From Erwinia billingiae Eb661 (GTDB lineage: Bacteria; Pseudomonadota; Gammaproteobacteria; Enterobacterales; Enterobacteriaceae): a DNA stretch of 64,000 nucleotides. The translations under genes and the position numbers were made by a program. This document shows positions 53,431 to 62,109 of the stretch, one piece after another; position 1 is the stretch's first letter, and each line of letters opens with the position of its first letter. Below the pieces are notes generated by a model. It made no database searches and was not told the origin of the DNA. It saw nothing but the letters and a program-made list of their open reading frames with translations. The stretch covers positions 4,712,001 to 4,776,000 of the forward strand of contig NC_014306.1 in the NCBI RefSeq assembly GCF_000196615.1. The letters run 5' to 3'.

Positions 53431-54927
53431 ATGCGCAATGGTGAGTCTGCCACCTCAGTCATCAGCCGTCACCGGCAGATCCTCTACACCTTCCTGACTG
53501 GCCTGCTGATGACGCTGCCGCTGTGGAGCGAAAAAGTTTATTACCGGGATGACTTCTTCCGCATTGTTAATGGCCAGGCCAATCTGTGGATCTCCAACGG
53601 CCGCCCGTTAACCTGGCTGATCAACGTTGCGCTGCGCTTTAATACCAGCGTCAACGATATCTCGCCGCTGCCGCTGCTGATGGGCCTGGCGATCCTCGCC
53701 GCCGCCAGCGTGATATACGCAGAAAAACTGGCGCTACCGCTGCGCGGTTACTGGCAGCTGTTGCCCGCCCAGTTTATGATCCTCAACCCTTTTCTCGCGC
53801 AGTCACTGCTCTATAGCTATGACTCGCTGACCATGATGCTGTCGCTGGCCATGGCGATGATGGCCAGTCTGCCGCTCAGATTCAGTCGCGCTATTCATAT
53901 CCTGCTGACGGCGGGGCTGATGCTGTTGGTACTGACCACCTACCAGACCGGATTGAATGTCTATCTCGGCTGTTGCGCCATTATCACCTTCAGGCTGTGG
54001 GTTAACCGTGAGGCGATCTGGCCGTATATCGGCGAAAAAATGGCGGCCGGTCTGATCGCCGCCGTGCTGTATAAGGTGATTATCGTCGCCTGGCTGGTGA
54101 CCGACCCTTACAGCCTGGCGCACAGCAAAATGATTCCGCCCGGACCCGCTGCCTTTGCCACCTTGTTGCAGAACGTCGACAGCTTCACCGCGATGGTGCT
54201 GAGCGCGTTTCCGGGGTATAAGGTGCTGCTGATTGCGATTCCGCTGCTGTTAGCCGCTTTGGGGTTGCTGATATTACTGGTCAGGACGGCAAGAGAGGCG
54301 GGCTCCGCCAGGCGGAAAATGTTCAACGGTCTGGCGATCGTTCTGCTGCCGTTTCTGGCGATCGCCGCCATTCCGGGGCTTTCATTGCTGCTGAGCGATC
54401 CGGTAATCAGTCCTCGCGTGCTGATTGCCTGGAGTTGCTTCAGCCTGTTTTGCTTCTGCGTCAATATTCTGGCCTTTCCAGCGATACGACGCTGGGTACA
54501 GGCTTTAACGCTGCTGCCGCTGCTTTACTGCCTGGTGTTGATGGTCTCGGCCTTTAACACCGTCGCCAACGATCAGCGCTACACCGCAAATCTGCTGCAA
54601 CGAATGAAGATCGACCTGTCACATATCCCACCCCAGGACGTGAAGAATATTGCGTTTATCGGCCAGCCGGCCGATTCACCCGATATCATCATCAGCCTGC
54701 GTAACTTTCCGCTGATCAAGGCTATTCGCCTGCCGATGCTGATGGAGTCAGCGCCCTGGGAATATCAGGTGCTGGCCCTGCGGGAAAATATCGCCCAGCG
54801 GATAACGCCAACCCTGCCGGAGATGAAAACCGCGACGCCCGCCTATCTGTCACAGGACTGCGTCTACAAGCTGTTCCTGTACCAGCAAATCGCGGTGTTT
54901 GATTTCAGGGCCGGGCCCTGCCGCTGA
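53431..54927 (+). CDS. GtrII-like membrane glucosyltransferase
   Basis: Polytopic protein of 498 residues with about ten hydrophobic segments and an N-terminal loop SEKVYYRDDFFRIVNGQANLW (given in shortened form: YYRDDFFR) and NGRPLTWLIN, the pattern of GtrII-family glucosyltransferases that decorate O-antigen from a lipid-linked glucose donor. The C-terminal 130 residues are soluble and likely periplasmic. The gtrA (flippase) and gtrB partners that normally precede it are absent here. Only weak ribosome site (GGAATAAC). The polysaccharide target is unknown. Confidence 0.8.
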   Translation: MRNGESATSVISRHRQILYTFLTGLLMTLPLWSEKVYYRDDFFRIVNGQANLWISNGRPLTWLINVALRFNTSVNDISPLPLLMGLAILAAASVIYAEKLALPLRGYWQLLPAQFMILNPFLAQSLLYSYDSLTMMLSLAMAMMASLPLRFSRAIHILLTAGLMLLVLTTYQTGLNVYLGCCAIITFRLWVNREAIWPYIGEKMAAGLIAAVLYKVIIVAWLVTDPYSLAHSKMIPPGPAAFATLLQNVDSFTAMVLSAFPGYKVLLIAIPLLLAALGLLILLVRTAREAGSARRKMFNGLAIVLLPFLAIAAIPGLSLLLSDPVISPRVLIAWSCFSLFCFCVNILAFPAIRRWVQALTLLPLLYCLVLMVSAFNTVANDQRYTANLLQRMKIDLSHIPPQDVKNIAFIGQPADSPDIIISLRNFPLIKAIRLPMLMESAPWEYQVLALRENIAQRITPTLPEMKTATPAYLSQDCVYKLFLYQQIAVFDFRAGPCR

Positions 54928-54954
54928 GCGCCTGACACCTGGACGACGGCCAAC

Positions 54955-55018
54955 AAAAAAGCCACTCCGCCGGATAACCGCGCGCCTTGATGGCGGCCGT
55001 ACACCGGGAGTGGCTTTT
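54955..55018 (+). terminator. long hairpin after the GtrII-like gene
   Basis: AAAAGCCACTCC / GGAGTGGCTTTT, 12 perfect pairs, with a 38-base GC-rich interior that can fold further. Located 30 bases after the gtrII-like stop; works as a terminator or as part of a small structured RNA. Confidence 0.6.
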
Positions 55019-55033
55019 ACTGAACGCTGAAAA

Positions 55034-55063
55034 CAAAAAACCCGCACAAGGCGGGTTTTTTTA
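55034..55063. terminator. bidirectional terminator csp / GtrII-like gene
   Basis: AACCCGC-acaag-GCGGGTT with A-run left and T-run right; 69 bp after the csp stop in the leftward direction. Confidence 0.88.
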
Positions 55064-55131
55064 TCGCTGGTACCTGGCTGCTCGGGCTAATGCCGTCATC
55101 GCTGTCGCAAGTGTTAGCGAAGTATCAGCAA

Positions 55132-55344
55132 TTACAGAGCAACTACGTTGCCAGCTGATGGACCTTTAGCACCGTTCTCGATAGTGAACTCTACTTTCTG
55201 GCCTTCATCTAAAGTTTTGAAATCGTTGCTCTGGATTGCAGAGAAATGTACGAATACATCTTTGCTGCCGTCTTCTGGAGAAATGAAGCCGAAGCCTTTG
55301 TCAGAGTTGAACCATTTTACTAAACCAGTCATTTTGTTAGACAT
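55132..55344 (-). CDS. cold-shock protein, CspA family
   Basis: 70-residue single-stranded nucleic-acid-binding protein, an RNA chaperone expected in the cytoplasm after cold shock. RNP1 KGFGFI (16-21) and RNP2 VFVHF (30-34) are intact; the N-terminus [20 protein letters not shown] is like CspG/CspA of E. coli. AAGGAAATATCT precedes the ATG. The leader and promoter (next entries) are like those of cspA, so it is a cold-inducible member rather than the constitutive CspC/CspE. Which E. coli paralogue it matches cannot be settled from the protein alone. Confidence 0.95.
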   Translation of the reverse strand: MSNKMTGLVKWFNSDKGFGFISPEDGSKDVFVHFSAIQSNDFKTLDEGQKVEFTIENGAKGPSAGNVVAL

Positions 55345-55520
55345 AGATATTTCCTTTAATTTTTTGAGCCACTCAACGCGGCGAACTTGGCCTGAGTTTC
55401 AGATAATTACTTATGGGCGCACTTAGGAGGAGGCTCATGAGGAAGGGTATCTAGGGATAACACTTAAACTGAGGACTGCTTTACTAAAACTGCTTACATA
55501 AGGTCTGTGTTCCAAACCGA
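55345..55520 (-). promoter_or_regulatory. cspA-type 5' leader with cold box
   Basis: About 176 bases between the inferred start and the ATG. On the minus strand it begins CGGTTTGGAACACAGACC (cold box near 55502-55519), alignable with the E. coli cspA leader start CGGTTTGACGTACAGACC, and continues with recognisable pieces (GCAGT, GTTATC, ATACCC). In E. coli this leader refolds at low temperature to open the ribosome site. A long leader with these elements is diagnostic. Confidence 0.8.
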
Positions 55521-55526
55521 TGACGC

Positions 55527-55556
55527 ATACTACGCGCAGCACGACGCATTAAGCAA
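55527..55556 (-). promoter_or_regulatory. csp promoter
   Basis: TTGCTT and TAGTAT on the minus strand with 18 bp between, upstream of an AT-rich UP-element-like stretch (55557-55582). The start point falls at the beginning of the cold-box leader. Confidence 0.6.
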
Positions 55557-55684
55557 GCGTTAATTTTTTTGATGACTTTTTAACAAGTTGAGATCGTCCC
55601 CTTCTGCCGTTCCCCAACCGCGATAAGGAGACAGCAACCGGAGGCACCTTCACCTGCCTGACCGGTTGCTGTGAGCCGCTGGGC

Positions 55685-57058
55685 TTAGCCTGCGTTCTCT
55701 TCCACCACGACTTTTTTCGGCGCGGCGAAGTTATAAATCACTAACAGTCCGAAAATGCCGGTGATGATCATGGTGATGGTCCCTTTATCCATAAAGTGAG
55801 CCATGTTGCCCAGCAGGATCCCCACCACGCCGAAATCGGTGTCCGAGAAGGTGGTGTTGGTCAGGCCAATCTGTCCCAGTACCGGCAGCAACGCCACGGG
55901 CAGGAAGGTGATCAATATGCCGTGTGCAAACGCACCGCAGATCGCCCCACGCTTGCCGCCGGTCGCATTACCGAACACGCCCGCCGTTGCGCCACAGAAG
56001 AAGTGAGGCACAACACCCGGCAGAATCAATACCCAGTGCAGCTGACCGAGGATAAACAACCCCACCAGGCCACCGATGAAGCTGGAAATAAAGCCGACCA
56101 GCACCGCGTTAGGCGCATACGGGAAGACAATCGGGCAATCCAGCGCAGGACGGGCATTCGGCACCAGCTTTTCGGAGAAACCGGTAAAGGCAGGAACGAT
56201 TTCGGCCAGGATCAGGCGCACGCCCTGCAGGATGATGAAGACACCGGCGGCAAAGGTAATCGCCTGAATAAAGGAGTAAACCAGGTAGTTCTGACCGTTA
56301 CTGAAATTCGTTTCCACATACGCTTTACCGGCGGAAACCGACAGAATTAAGTAAATGATCATCATCGTCAGCGAGATAGAAATGGTGCTGTCACGCAAAA
56401 AACTGAGGTTTTTTGGCATGTTCATTTCTTCGGTAGATTTGGAACCTTTACCGACCAGCGAGCCAATCCAACCCGATAACACATAGCCAATGGTGCCGGT
56501 ATGCGCCAGCGCGACGTGGTCACCGCCAATGATCTTACGCATATAAGGCTGAGCAATGGCCGGGAAGGTCGCCATCAGAATACCCAACGCCAGCGAACCG
56601 GTATAAATAAGCTGGATGCCTTCAAAACCCGCCACCGATAAAATAATCGCGATCATACAGGCCATATAGAAGGTGACATGGCCGGACAGATAGATGTATT
56701 TCAGACGGGTGAACCGGGCGACCACGATATTCGCCACCATGCCGAAGGCCATAATCATGGTGGTAGGGGCACCATATTTCGCCAGCGCAATGGAGACCAT
56801 CGCTTCGTTATTGGGAATGATGCCCTGTACATCAAACGCCTGTTTAAAAATGTCGCCCAGTGGCGTCAGCGAGCCGACCAATACCGTCGCCCCGCCCGCC
56901 AGCACCAGGAAGCCCAGAATGGTTTTTACCGTGCCCTTAATCACATCAGGCAGCGGCTTCTTCTGCGCAACAAGGCCGAATAATGCCACCAGTCCAACCA
57001 GGATGGAGGGCACTTTCAGCACGTCGACGACGAACTGCAAAAGGTTTTGAGTAAACAT
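55685..57058 (-). CDS. ascorbate-type PTS permease subunit IIC (UlaA/SgaT family)
   Basis: Membrane subunit of the L-ascorbate family PTS, 457 residues with about ten hydrophobic segments. Conserved: VGLVALFGLVAQKKPLPDVIKGTVKTILGFLVLAGGA and the central GDHVALAHTGTIGYVLSGWIGSLVGKGSKSTEE block (shown by GDHVALAHTGTI), plus HFFCGATAGVFGNATGG. Distal gene of the leftward operon with IIB and IIA. The SgaT family also carries other sugars, so ascorbate itself is not proven; no ulaD/E/F-like enzymes are next to it. Confidence 0.87.
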   Translation of the reverse strand: MFTQNLLQFVVDVLKVPSILVGLVALFGLVAQKKPLPDVIKGTVKTILGFLVLAGGATVLVGSLTPLGDIFKQAFDVQGIIPNNEAMVSIALAKYGAPTTMIMAFGMVANIVVARFTRLKYIYLSGHVTFYMACMIAIILSVAGFEGIQLIYTGSLALGILMATFPAIAQPYMRKIIGGDHVALAHTGTIGYVLSGWIGSLVGKGSKSTEEMNMPKNLSFLRDSTISISLTMMIIYLILSVSAGKAYVETNFSNGQNYLVYSFIQAITFAAGVFIILQGVRLILAEIVPAFTGFSEKLVPNARPALDCPIVFPYAPNAVLVGFISSFIGGLVGLFILGQLHWVLILPGVVPHFFCGATAGVFGNATGGKRGAICGAFAHGILITFLPVALLPVLGQIGLTNTTFSDTDFGVVGILLGNMAHFMDKGTITMIITGIFGLLVIYNFAAPKKVVVEENAG

Positions 57059-57100
57059 TTTAACCTCGAGGGTAAGGTGTTTATCTGGTTATGAGCGTTA

Positions 57101-57370
57101 TTATTTGCCGAAATACTCGCGTACTTTTTGCTCAATTTCCTTCAGGTCAATAATGTTATTAATGATAATGACCTTTTGTTCCGGAAGATTGGCGCTGTAG
57201 GCAATGTCTTTCGCCATAACAAACACATCGGCCACATCAGGCGTCACCGAGCCGAGATCGGAGTGTTCCACTTCCGCTTCAATTCCGAGGGTTTTAAGCA
57301 CTTTCTTGATGTTCATTTCCATCATGAAGCTACTGCCCAAACCTGAACCACACACCGCCATAATTTTCAT
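57101..57370 (-). CDS. PTS subunit IIB, ascorbate/lactose type (UlaB-like)
   Basis: Cytoplasmic phosphocarrier of 89 residues. The phosphorylation-site Cys lies in VCGSGLGSSFMMEM (P-loop after the first strand, Cys6). Followed by 42 bp to the IIC gene and preceded by 36 bp from the IIA gene. The ATG with GAGG six bases upstream was taken; a TTG four codons earlier is unlikely. Confidence 0.88.
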   Translation of the reverse strand: MKIMAVCGSGLGSSFMMEMNIKKVLKTLGIEAEVEHSDLGSVTPDVADVFVMAKDIAYSANLPEQKVIIINNIIDLKEIEQKVREYFGK

Positions 57371-57406
57371 ATCAAACCTCAATATCTGTTGGTCAAAAGG
57401 AGAGTG

Positions 57407-57868
57407 TTAACGGGCAGATGCATCGCCCAGTAAAATCGTCATCAGCTGTTCCTGGCTTGCGGCAGCAAACAGCCGATCCATAATCTCTTCATCGGACAGG
57501 ACTTCCGCCAGCTGGGAAATCATCTCGATATGGCTGTTGCTGTCCGGCGCGGCAAACATGAAAATCGCGCTGACCGGATCGTTCTCTTCAGAGTCAAAGT
57601 TCACCGCATTGCCCAGCAGTACAATCGATAACCCCAGTTTTAAGGCGCCCTGCTCAGGACGCGCATGGGGCATGGCAATCCGCGGCGCGATAACGAAATA
57701 CGGGCCGATCTGCTCTTTTTGTTGAATGATGGCATCAATGTAGTCTTGCGAAATGATCCCTTCACTGAGCAGCGGACGCCCGGCGATCAGCAGCGCGTCC
57801 TTCCAGTCAGCAACGCTTTCAACGTATTGAATTTTATTATTATCTAACCAATTTCCCAGGTGTGGCAT
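57407..57868 (-). CDS. PTS subunit IIA, ascorbate/mannitol type (UlaC-like)
   Basis: Cytoplasmic IIA component of 153 residues, about the length of UlaC (154). The active-site His is in APRIAMPHARPEQGA, and the domain continues FMFAAPDSNSHIEMISQLAEVLSDEE. I prefer the second ATG (MPHLGNWL), with AGGA 9 bases upstream, over ATG three codons earlier, for which the SD would abut. First gene of the operon; PEP-derived phosphate passes HPr, this IIA, IIB, then the sugar. Confidence 0.87.
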   Translation of the reverse strand: MPHLGNWLDNNKIQYVESVADWKDALLIAGRPLLSEGIISQDYIDAIIQQKEQIGPYFVIAPRIAMPHARPEQGALKLGLSIVLLGNAVNFDSEENDPVSAIFMFAAPDSNSHIEMISQLAEVLSDEEIMDRLFAAASQEQLMTILLGDASAR

Positions 57869-58007
57869 AGTCTTCATCCTGCTGTTTACATGAGCGATCT
57901 GATTGACTTGTACAGTCAGATAATGTTCAGCCTCATTTTCCCTGCCCGTTTCCCATCCACAAATCTGACTTAAAAATGGGCAAACCAGCGGGAAAAATGA
58001 TTTCAAC

Positions 58008-58030
58008 ATAAATCAATAAAATTGATTTAT
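58008..58030. promoter_or_regulatory. perfect dyad ATAAATCAAT/ATTGATTTAT
   Basis: Ten-base perfect arms with an AAA centre, 140 bp before the IIA start. Candidate activator or regulator site; FNR-type sites have the opposite orientation of these halves. Binding protein unknown. Confidence 0.4.
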
Positions 58031-58104
58031 TACAGACAGTTAAAATCATGATCACGGCAGATAGTGCATTAACCGAAAAGCCATGACCTCTGTAAGGCGA
58101 TCCC

Positions 58105-58131
58105 GTCTAGACATGTTTCAGGTGTCTAGTC
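58105..58131. promoter_or_regulatory. GntR/HutC-type operator pair
   Basis: GTCTAGAC at 58105-58112 fits the HutC-subfamily consensus GT-N-TA-N-AC; GTCTAGTC at 58124-58131 differs by one base. The two are 19 bp apart. The adjacent regulator is of this subfamily, so these are probably its sites. Confidence 0.6.
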
Positions 58132-58325
58132 ATCTCAATAATGTACGTGGACGTGTACAGATACAACATGTAAAGTTTAAAACCAGCTGGACAGGCTGAC
58201 CCTCAGTGTAAATTCGTTAAGTTGATCACATATCCATGTAACCAAAGTGATATTCAGCACGGAAAGTCAGGCAAATCGCGGCCGGACTGGGGAAATCTGT
58301 CTTTCACTCTCACGGGAAAAAATCG

Positions 58326-59060
58326 ATGGTTGATGGCATTACAGAAAAACAGCGAGAGGTTGTTGATTACATCCTCAAAAAAATTAAGGACGATGGCCTT
58401 CTACCCGGAGAGAAGCTGGATACCGAAATTTCCATTGCCAAAAACATTGGCATTACCCGCGCGACGGTGCGCGAAGCAACGCGCATTCTGATTGAGCAAC
58501 AGCGGATTTACCGGGTGAAAGGATCCGGGCTTTTTGTTGGATCTATCGGGATAAGTAACCAGTCGGGGCGATTTCACGCGCTGTCGCCGTTTGATTATCA
58601 GGCGCAAAAGCATGGTCACAAAGGCGTCAGAAAAATCATTTCGGTCAGCATCATGAAGGTGCCGTCGGCGGATATGGCGCAGGCGCTGCGCATCAAGAAC
58701 AGCGATCAGGTGTATAAGATTTTACGTTTGATGTGCTTCGATGATATTCCGGTGGCGCTGGAACATATTCACCTGCCGGTAAACCTGTTTAGCAGCATGG
58801 AATTTAGCAAGCTGGAAATCTCGAAATATTCGTATATCGAGGAGCTTACCGGGAAGAAAGTCCAGCTCAGGGATCAAAACCTGACGGCGTTAAATTTAAC
58901 CGACCCGGACATCATCGCGTTATTAAAGCTGACGGAAAACGATGCGGTTATTCAGATCAATGAAACCGTGTTTCTCGACGACGGCGTGCCCTGTGAAGTG
59001 AACATTGCCATCATCAACACCCGACTGTTCCCGCTGAAGCAGAATTCCCAACGGCCTTAA
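58326..59060 (+). CDS. GntR/HutC-family regulator with UTRA domain, likely of the PTS operon
   Basis: 244-residue regulator. N-terminal winged helix (about 5-70: LPGEKLDTEISIAKNIGITRATVREATRILIEQQRIYR by its parts) followed by a UTRA effector domain (about 90-240) with VPSADMAQALRIKNSDQVYKI, RLMCFDDIPVALEHIHLP and INETVFLDDGVPCEVNIAIIN. Divergent from the PTS operon; the intergenic region has HutC-type operators. The ligand is probably a sugar phosphate made by this PTS. Confidence 0.87.
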   Translation: MVDGITEKQREVVDYILKKIKDDGLLPGEKLDTEISIAKNIGITRATVREATRILIEQQRIYRVKGSGLFVGSIGISNQSGRFHALSPFDYQAQKHGHKGVRKIISVSIMKVPSADMAQALRIKNSDQVYKILRLMCFDDIPVALEHIHLPVNLFSSMEFSKLEISKYSYIEELTGKKVQLRDQNLTALNLTDPDIIALLKLTENDAVIQINETVFLDDGVPCEVNIAIINTRLFPLKQNSQRP

Positions 59061-59114
59061 CGGCCGTTATCGTCGCCTTGTTGCCAGCGCTTTCAAAGCG
59101 CGGCTGAGTGACGA

Positions 59115-60296
59115 TCACAGCGCCTGCGCACACGCCCAGGCCGATGCCCACGCCCACTGGAAGTTATAGCCGCCCAGCCAGCCCGACACATCCACCACCT
59201 CACCGATAAAGTACAGGCCAGGCACATCCCGCGCTTCCATGGTTTTCGACGACAGCACGCTGGTATCGACGCCGCCAAGGGTCACTTCGGCGGTGCGGTA
59301 ACCTTCAGTGCCGTTAGGCTGAATGCGCCAGTTGTGCAGCAGCGCGACCAGCTCAGCCTGCTGGCGGCTGTTAAGCTGCTTTAAGGTGCATTCCGGCACG
59401 TGGCCGAGCAGCTGCAGGCTGTCGACCAGCCGGCGCGGCAGTACTTTTGCCAGGGTGTTTTTCAGGCTTTGATTCGCATGGCCCTCGCGCTCTTCATTAA
59501 TAAAGGTGCCGAGCTCGCGTTCCGGTGACAGGTTGATGGTGACAAACTCACCCGGCAACCAGTAGCTGGAGAGCTGTAACACTGCCGGTCCTGATAATCC
59601 CCGGTGGGTAAACAGCAACGCCTCTTTAAACACCGTGCCGTCTTCGGCAGTGACGGTCGCAGGAACCGCCACGCCGGACAGCGTCTGCAGCTGTTCCAGC
59701 AGCGGCTTATGCAAGGTGAACGGCACCAGCCCGGCGCGGGTCGGAAAGACTTTCAGGCCGAACTGCTCGGCAATCTTGTAGCCAAACGGCGACGCACCCA
59801 ATCCCGGCATCGACAGCCCGCCGGTGGCGATCACCAGCTTATCTGCCTGCACCGTATCGCCATTCAGCTCCAACGTGTACGTCTCGTCGCGGGAAACGCT
59901 CAACACTTCGCTTCTTAGCCGCACCGTGACCTTCCCCGCTTCGCACTCTTTCAGCAGCAGGTCGACAACCTGTTGCGCTGACTCATCACAAAACAGCTGC
60001 CCCAGCGTCTTCTCATGCCAGGCAATGCCGTGGCGGTTGATCAGATCGATAAAATCCCACTGGGTATAGCGCGCCAGCGCCGATTTGCAGAAATGGGGGT
60101 TTTGCGACAGGTAGGCCGCCGGTTCGATAAACAGGTTGGTGAAGTTGCAGCGACCGCCGCCGGACATCAGGATCTTACGGCCGGCCTTTTTGCCGTTATC
60201 CAGCAGCAGCACCCGCTTGCCGCGTTGTCCCGCCTGTGCGGCACAAAACAAGCCAGCCGCACCGGCGCCAATAATGATAACGTCAAACTTTTCCAC
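59115..60296 (-). CDS. yhiN: HI0933-family flavoprotein YhiN
   Basis: 393-residue FAD-dependent oxidoreductase-like protein of unknown reaction. N-terminal dinucleotide site GAGAAG (10-15), then RGKRVLLLDNGKKAGRKILMSGGGRCNFTN, the family signature, and the C-terminal FAD-contacting GVDTSVLSSKTMEARDVPGLYFIGEVVDVSGWLGGYNFQWAWASAW (shown here only in parts: LYFIGEVVDV, GGYNFQWAW). Divergent from pitA, as in E. coli. Confidence 0.92.
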   Translation of the reverse strand: MEKFDVIIIGAGAAGLFCAAQAGQRGKRVLLLDNGKKAGRKILMSGGGRCNFTNLFIEPAAYLSQNPHFCKSALARYTQWDFIDLINRHGIAWHEKTLGQLFCDESAQQVVDLLLKECEAGKVTVRLRSEVLSVSRDETYTLELNGDTVQADKLVIATGGLSMPGLGASPFGYKIAEQFGLKVFPTRAGLVPFTLHKPLLEQLQTLSGVAVPATVTAEDGTVFKEALLFTHRGLSGPAVLQLSSYWLPGEFVTINLSPERELGTFINEEREGHANQSLKNTLAKVLPRRLVDSLQLLGHVPECTLKQLNSRQQAELVALLHNWRIQPNGTEGYRTAEVTLGGVDTSVLSSKTMEARDVPGLYFIGEVVDVSGWLGGYNFQWAWASAWACAQAL

Positions 60297-60537
60297 GACT
60301 CGCTCCGGGGCTGCTGAAAAAACGCTGATTGTAGTGATAAGGGGCCGCTGATACCAGAGTCACAAAACGCGCGTCCGGCAAAGATCGCAAAACAGGTTAT
60401 TTTTTGCGCAGAGCAATGTTCTGAATTCATCTAATCGCCACATTAATGTCAAAAAAAGTCTATATTTCGCTTTCCCCGGCCGCGCTTTCTCGCTGATAAT
60501 GCGCCGCGTTCATGTCCTCCAAAATGGCTTAACGCTT

Positions 60538-62040
60538 ATGTTACATCTGTTTGCTGGTCTCGATTATCACACCGGTATCTTACTGGTGCTTGCGCTGCTT
60601 TTTGTGTTGTTCTACGAAGCGATCAATGGCTTCCACGATACGGCCAATGCAGTGGCTACCGTTATTTATACCCGCGCAATGCGATCGCAACTTGCGGTGG
60701 TGATGGCCGGGGTATTCAACTTCTTTGGCGTCATGCTGGGCGGACTGAGTGTGGCTTACGCCATCGTTCATTTGCTTCCCACTGACCTGTTGCTTAACGT
60801 TGGATCGGCGCATGGCCTTGCCATGGTCTTCTCCATGTTGCTGGCGGCAATTATCTGGAACCTCGGCACCTGGTACTTTGGTCTGCCGGCCTCCAGCTCC
60901 CATACCCTCATCGGGGCCATTATCGGCATTGGCCTGACCAACGCTCTGATTACCGGCACCTCGGTAGTGGACGCGCTGAACATCCCGAAAATGATCGGCA
61001 TTTTTGCCTCACTGGTGATCTCACCGATTGTCGGCCTGGTGCTGGCCGGCGGCCTGGTTTTCCTGCTGCGTCGTTACTGGAGCGGGAACAAAAAACGTCT
61101 GCGCATTCATATGACCCCTGCCGATCGTGAAAAGATTGACGGTAAAAAGAAACCGCCATTCTGGACCCGGATCGCCCTGATTGTTTCCGCTATCGGCGTG
61201 AGCTACTCACACGGTGCGAACGATGGTCAGAAAGGCATTGGCCTGATTATGCTGGTGTTGATTGGCGTCGCCCCGGCCGGGTTCGTGGTCAATATGAACT
61301 CCTCTGGCTATGACATCACCCGTACCCGCGATGCGGTGAACCATCTGGAGCAGTACTATCAGCAGCATGCTGATTCGCTGACCCATATTATTCAGATGGC
61401 GCCACCGGCCGTTCCTACGCCGGAAGAAGTGCCAAGCGGCCCGCATGAGTTCCACTGTGATGCGGCCCGTGCGCTGCCGGCTATCGACCATGCCCAGAGC
61501 CTGTTGAATAACCTGCAGAGCTACGACAACCTCACCGTCGATCAGCGCGCGCAGCTTCGCCGTCTGCTGATGTGTATCTCCGATACCGCAGAGAAAGCCG
61601 CCAAGCTGCCTGGCGTCAGCAATGACGATCAGCGCTTCCTCGGCAAGCTGAAAAGCGACCTGTTGAACACCGTTGAGTACGCACCGATCTGGATTATCGT
61701 GGCGGTCGCGCTGGCGCTGTCGCTGGGTACCATGGTTGGCTGGCGCCGTGTGGCGACCACTATCGGTGAGAAGATCGGTAAAAAAGGCATGACCTATGCG
61801 CAGGGCATGTCCGCGCAGATGACTGCCGCGGTCTCCATCGGCGTGGCGAGCTACACCGGGATGCCGGTGTCGACCACCCATGTGCTCTCTTCTTCCGTCG
61901 CCGGTACCATGCTGGTTGATGGCGGAGGCGTACAGAGCCGCACCATCAAAAATATCCTGTTGGCATGGGTGTTAACCCTGCCAGTGTCGATAGTGTTGTC
62001 CGGTGGATTGTACTGGATTGCGTTGAGGTTCGTGGCGTAA
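60538..62040 (+). CDS. pitA: low-affinity phosphate:H+ (metal-phosphate) symporter PitA
   Basis: Inner-membrane transporter of inorganic phosphate as a neutral divalent-metal phosphate complex. 500 residues (E. coli 499), with two signature repeats containing [15 protein letters not shown] at the N-terminal and [12 protein letters not shown] in the middle, and [16 protein letters not shown] near the end. The ATG at [13 protein letters not shown] aligns with E. coli. The large central loop (about 270-370) is more variable, as usual. Confidence 0.96.
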   Translation: MLHLFAGLDYHTGILLVLALLFVLFYEAINGFHDTANAVATVIYTRAMRSQLAVVMAGVFNFFGVMLGGLSVAYAIVHLLPTDLLLNVGSAHGLAMVFSMLLAAIIWNLGTWYFGLPASSSHTLIGAIIGIGLTNALITGTSVVDALNIPKMIGIFASLVISPIVGLVLAGGLVFLLRRYWSGNKKRLRIHMTPADREKIDGKKKPPFWTRIALIVSAIGVSYSHGANDGQKGIGLIMLVLIGVAPAGFVVNMNSSGYDITRTRDAVNHLEQYYQQHADSLTHIIQMAPPAVPTPEEVPSGPHEFHCDAARALPAIDHAQSLLNNLQSYDNLTVDQRAQLRRLLMCISDTAEKAAKLPGVSNDDQRFLGKLKSDLLNTVEYAPIWIIVAVALALSLGTMVGWRRVATTIGEKIGKKGMTYAQGMSAQMTAAVSIGVASYTGMPVSTTHVLSSSVAGTMLVDGGGVQSRTIKNILLAWVLTLPVSIVLSGGLYWIALRFVA

Positions 62041-62056
62041 TCAGCAGCAGAAAAAA

Positions 62057-62089
62057 CAAAAGGGCGGAGATTATCTCCGCCCTTTTTCG
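62057..62089. terminator. bidirectional terminator pitA/uspB
   Basis: AAAAGGGCGGAGA-tta-TCTCCGCCCTTTTT hairpin between convergent genes, with A-run and T-run. Confidence 0.93.
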
Positions 62090-62109
62090 TTTCTGATGTC
62101 GGCGCGGCG

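Larger units (their letters stand above)
55345..55684. other. gene-free stretch csp to PTS operon
   Basis: Holds the csp leader and promoter on the right-to-left strand and, at 55631-55672, a hairpin with perfect arms ACAGCAACCGG / CCGGTTGCTGT and an inner AGGCA / TGCCT stem, 13 bp after the end of the leftward PTS operon; probably its 3' end. Confidence 0.55.
57869..58325. promoter_or_regulatory. divergent PTS-GntR control region
   Basis: 457 bp without a gene. It contains a perfect 10-bp dyad (58008-58030), two GntR/HutC-type sites (58105-58131), and a further TGTAC/GTACA repeat near 58143-58160 (TGTAC-N8-GTACA). Upstream of GntR nothing else is clear. Confidence 0.5.

Noticed and set aside
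58222..58491. 89-codon ORF overlapping the GntR gene start
   Set aside because: Different frame from the well-supported GntR/UTRA protein and ends inside it.
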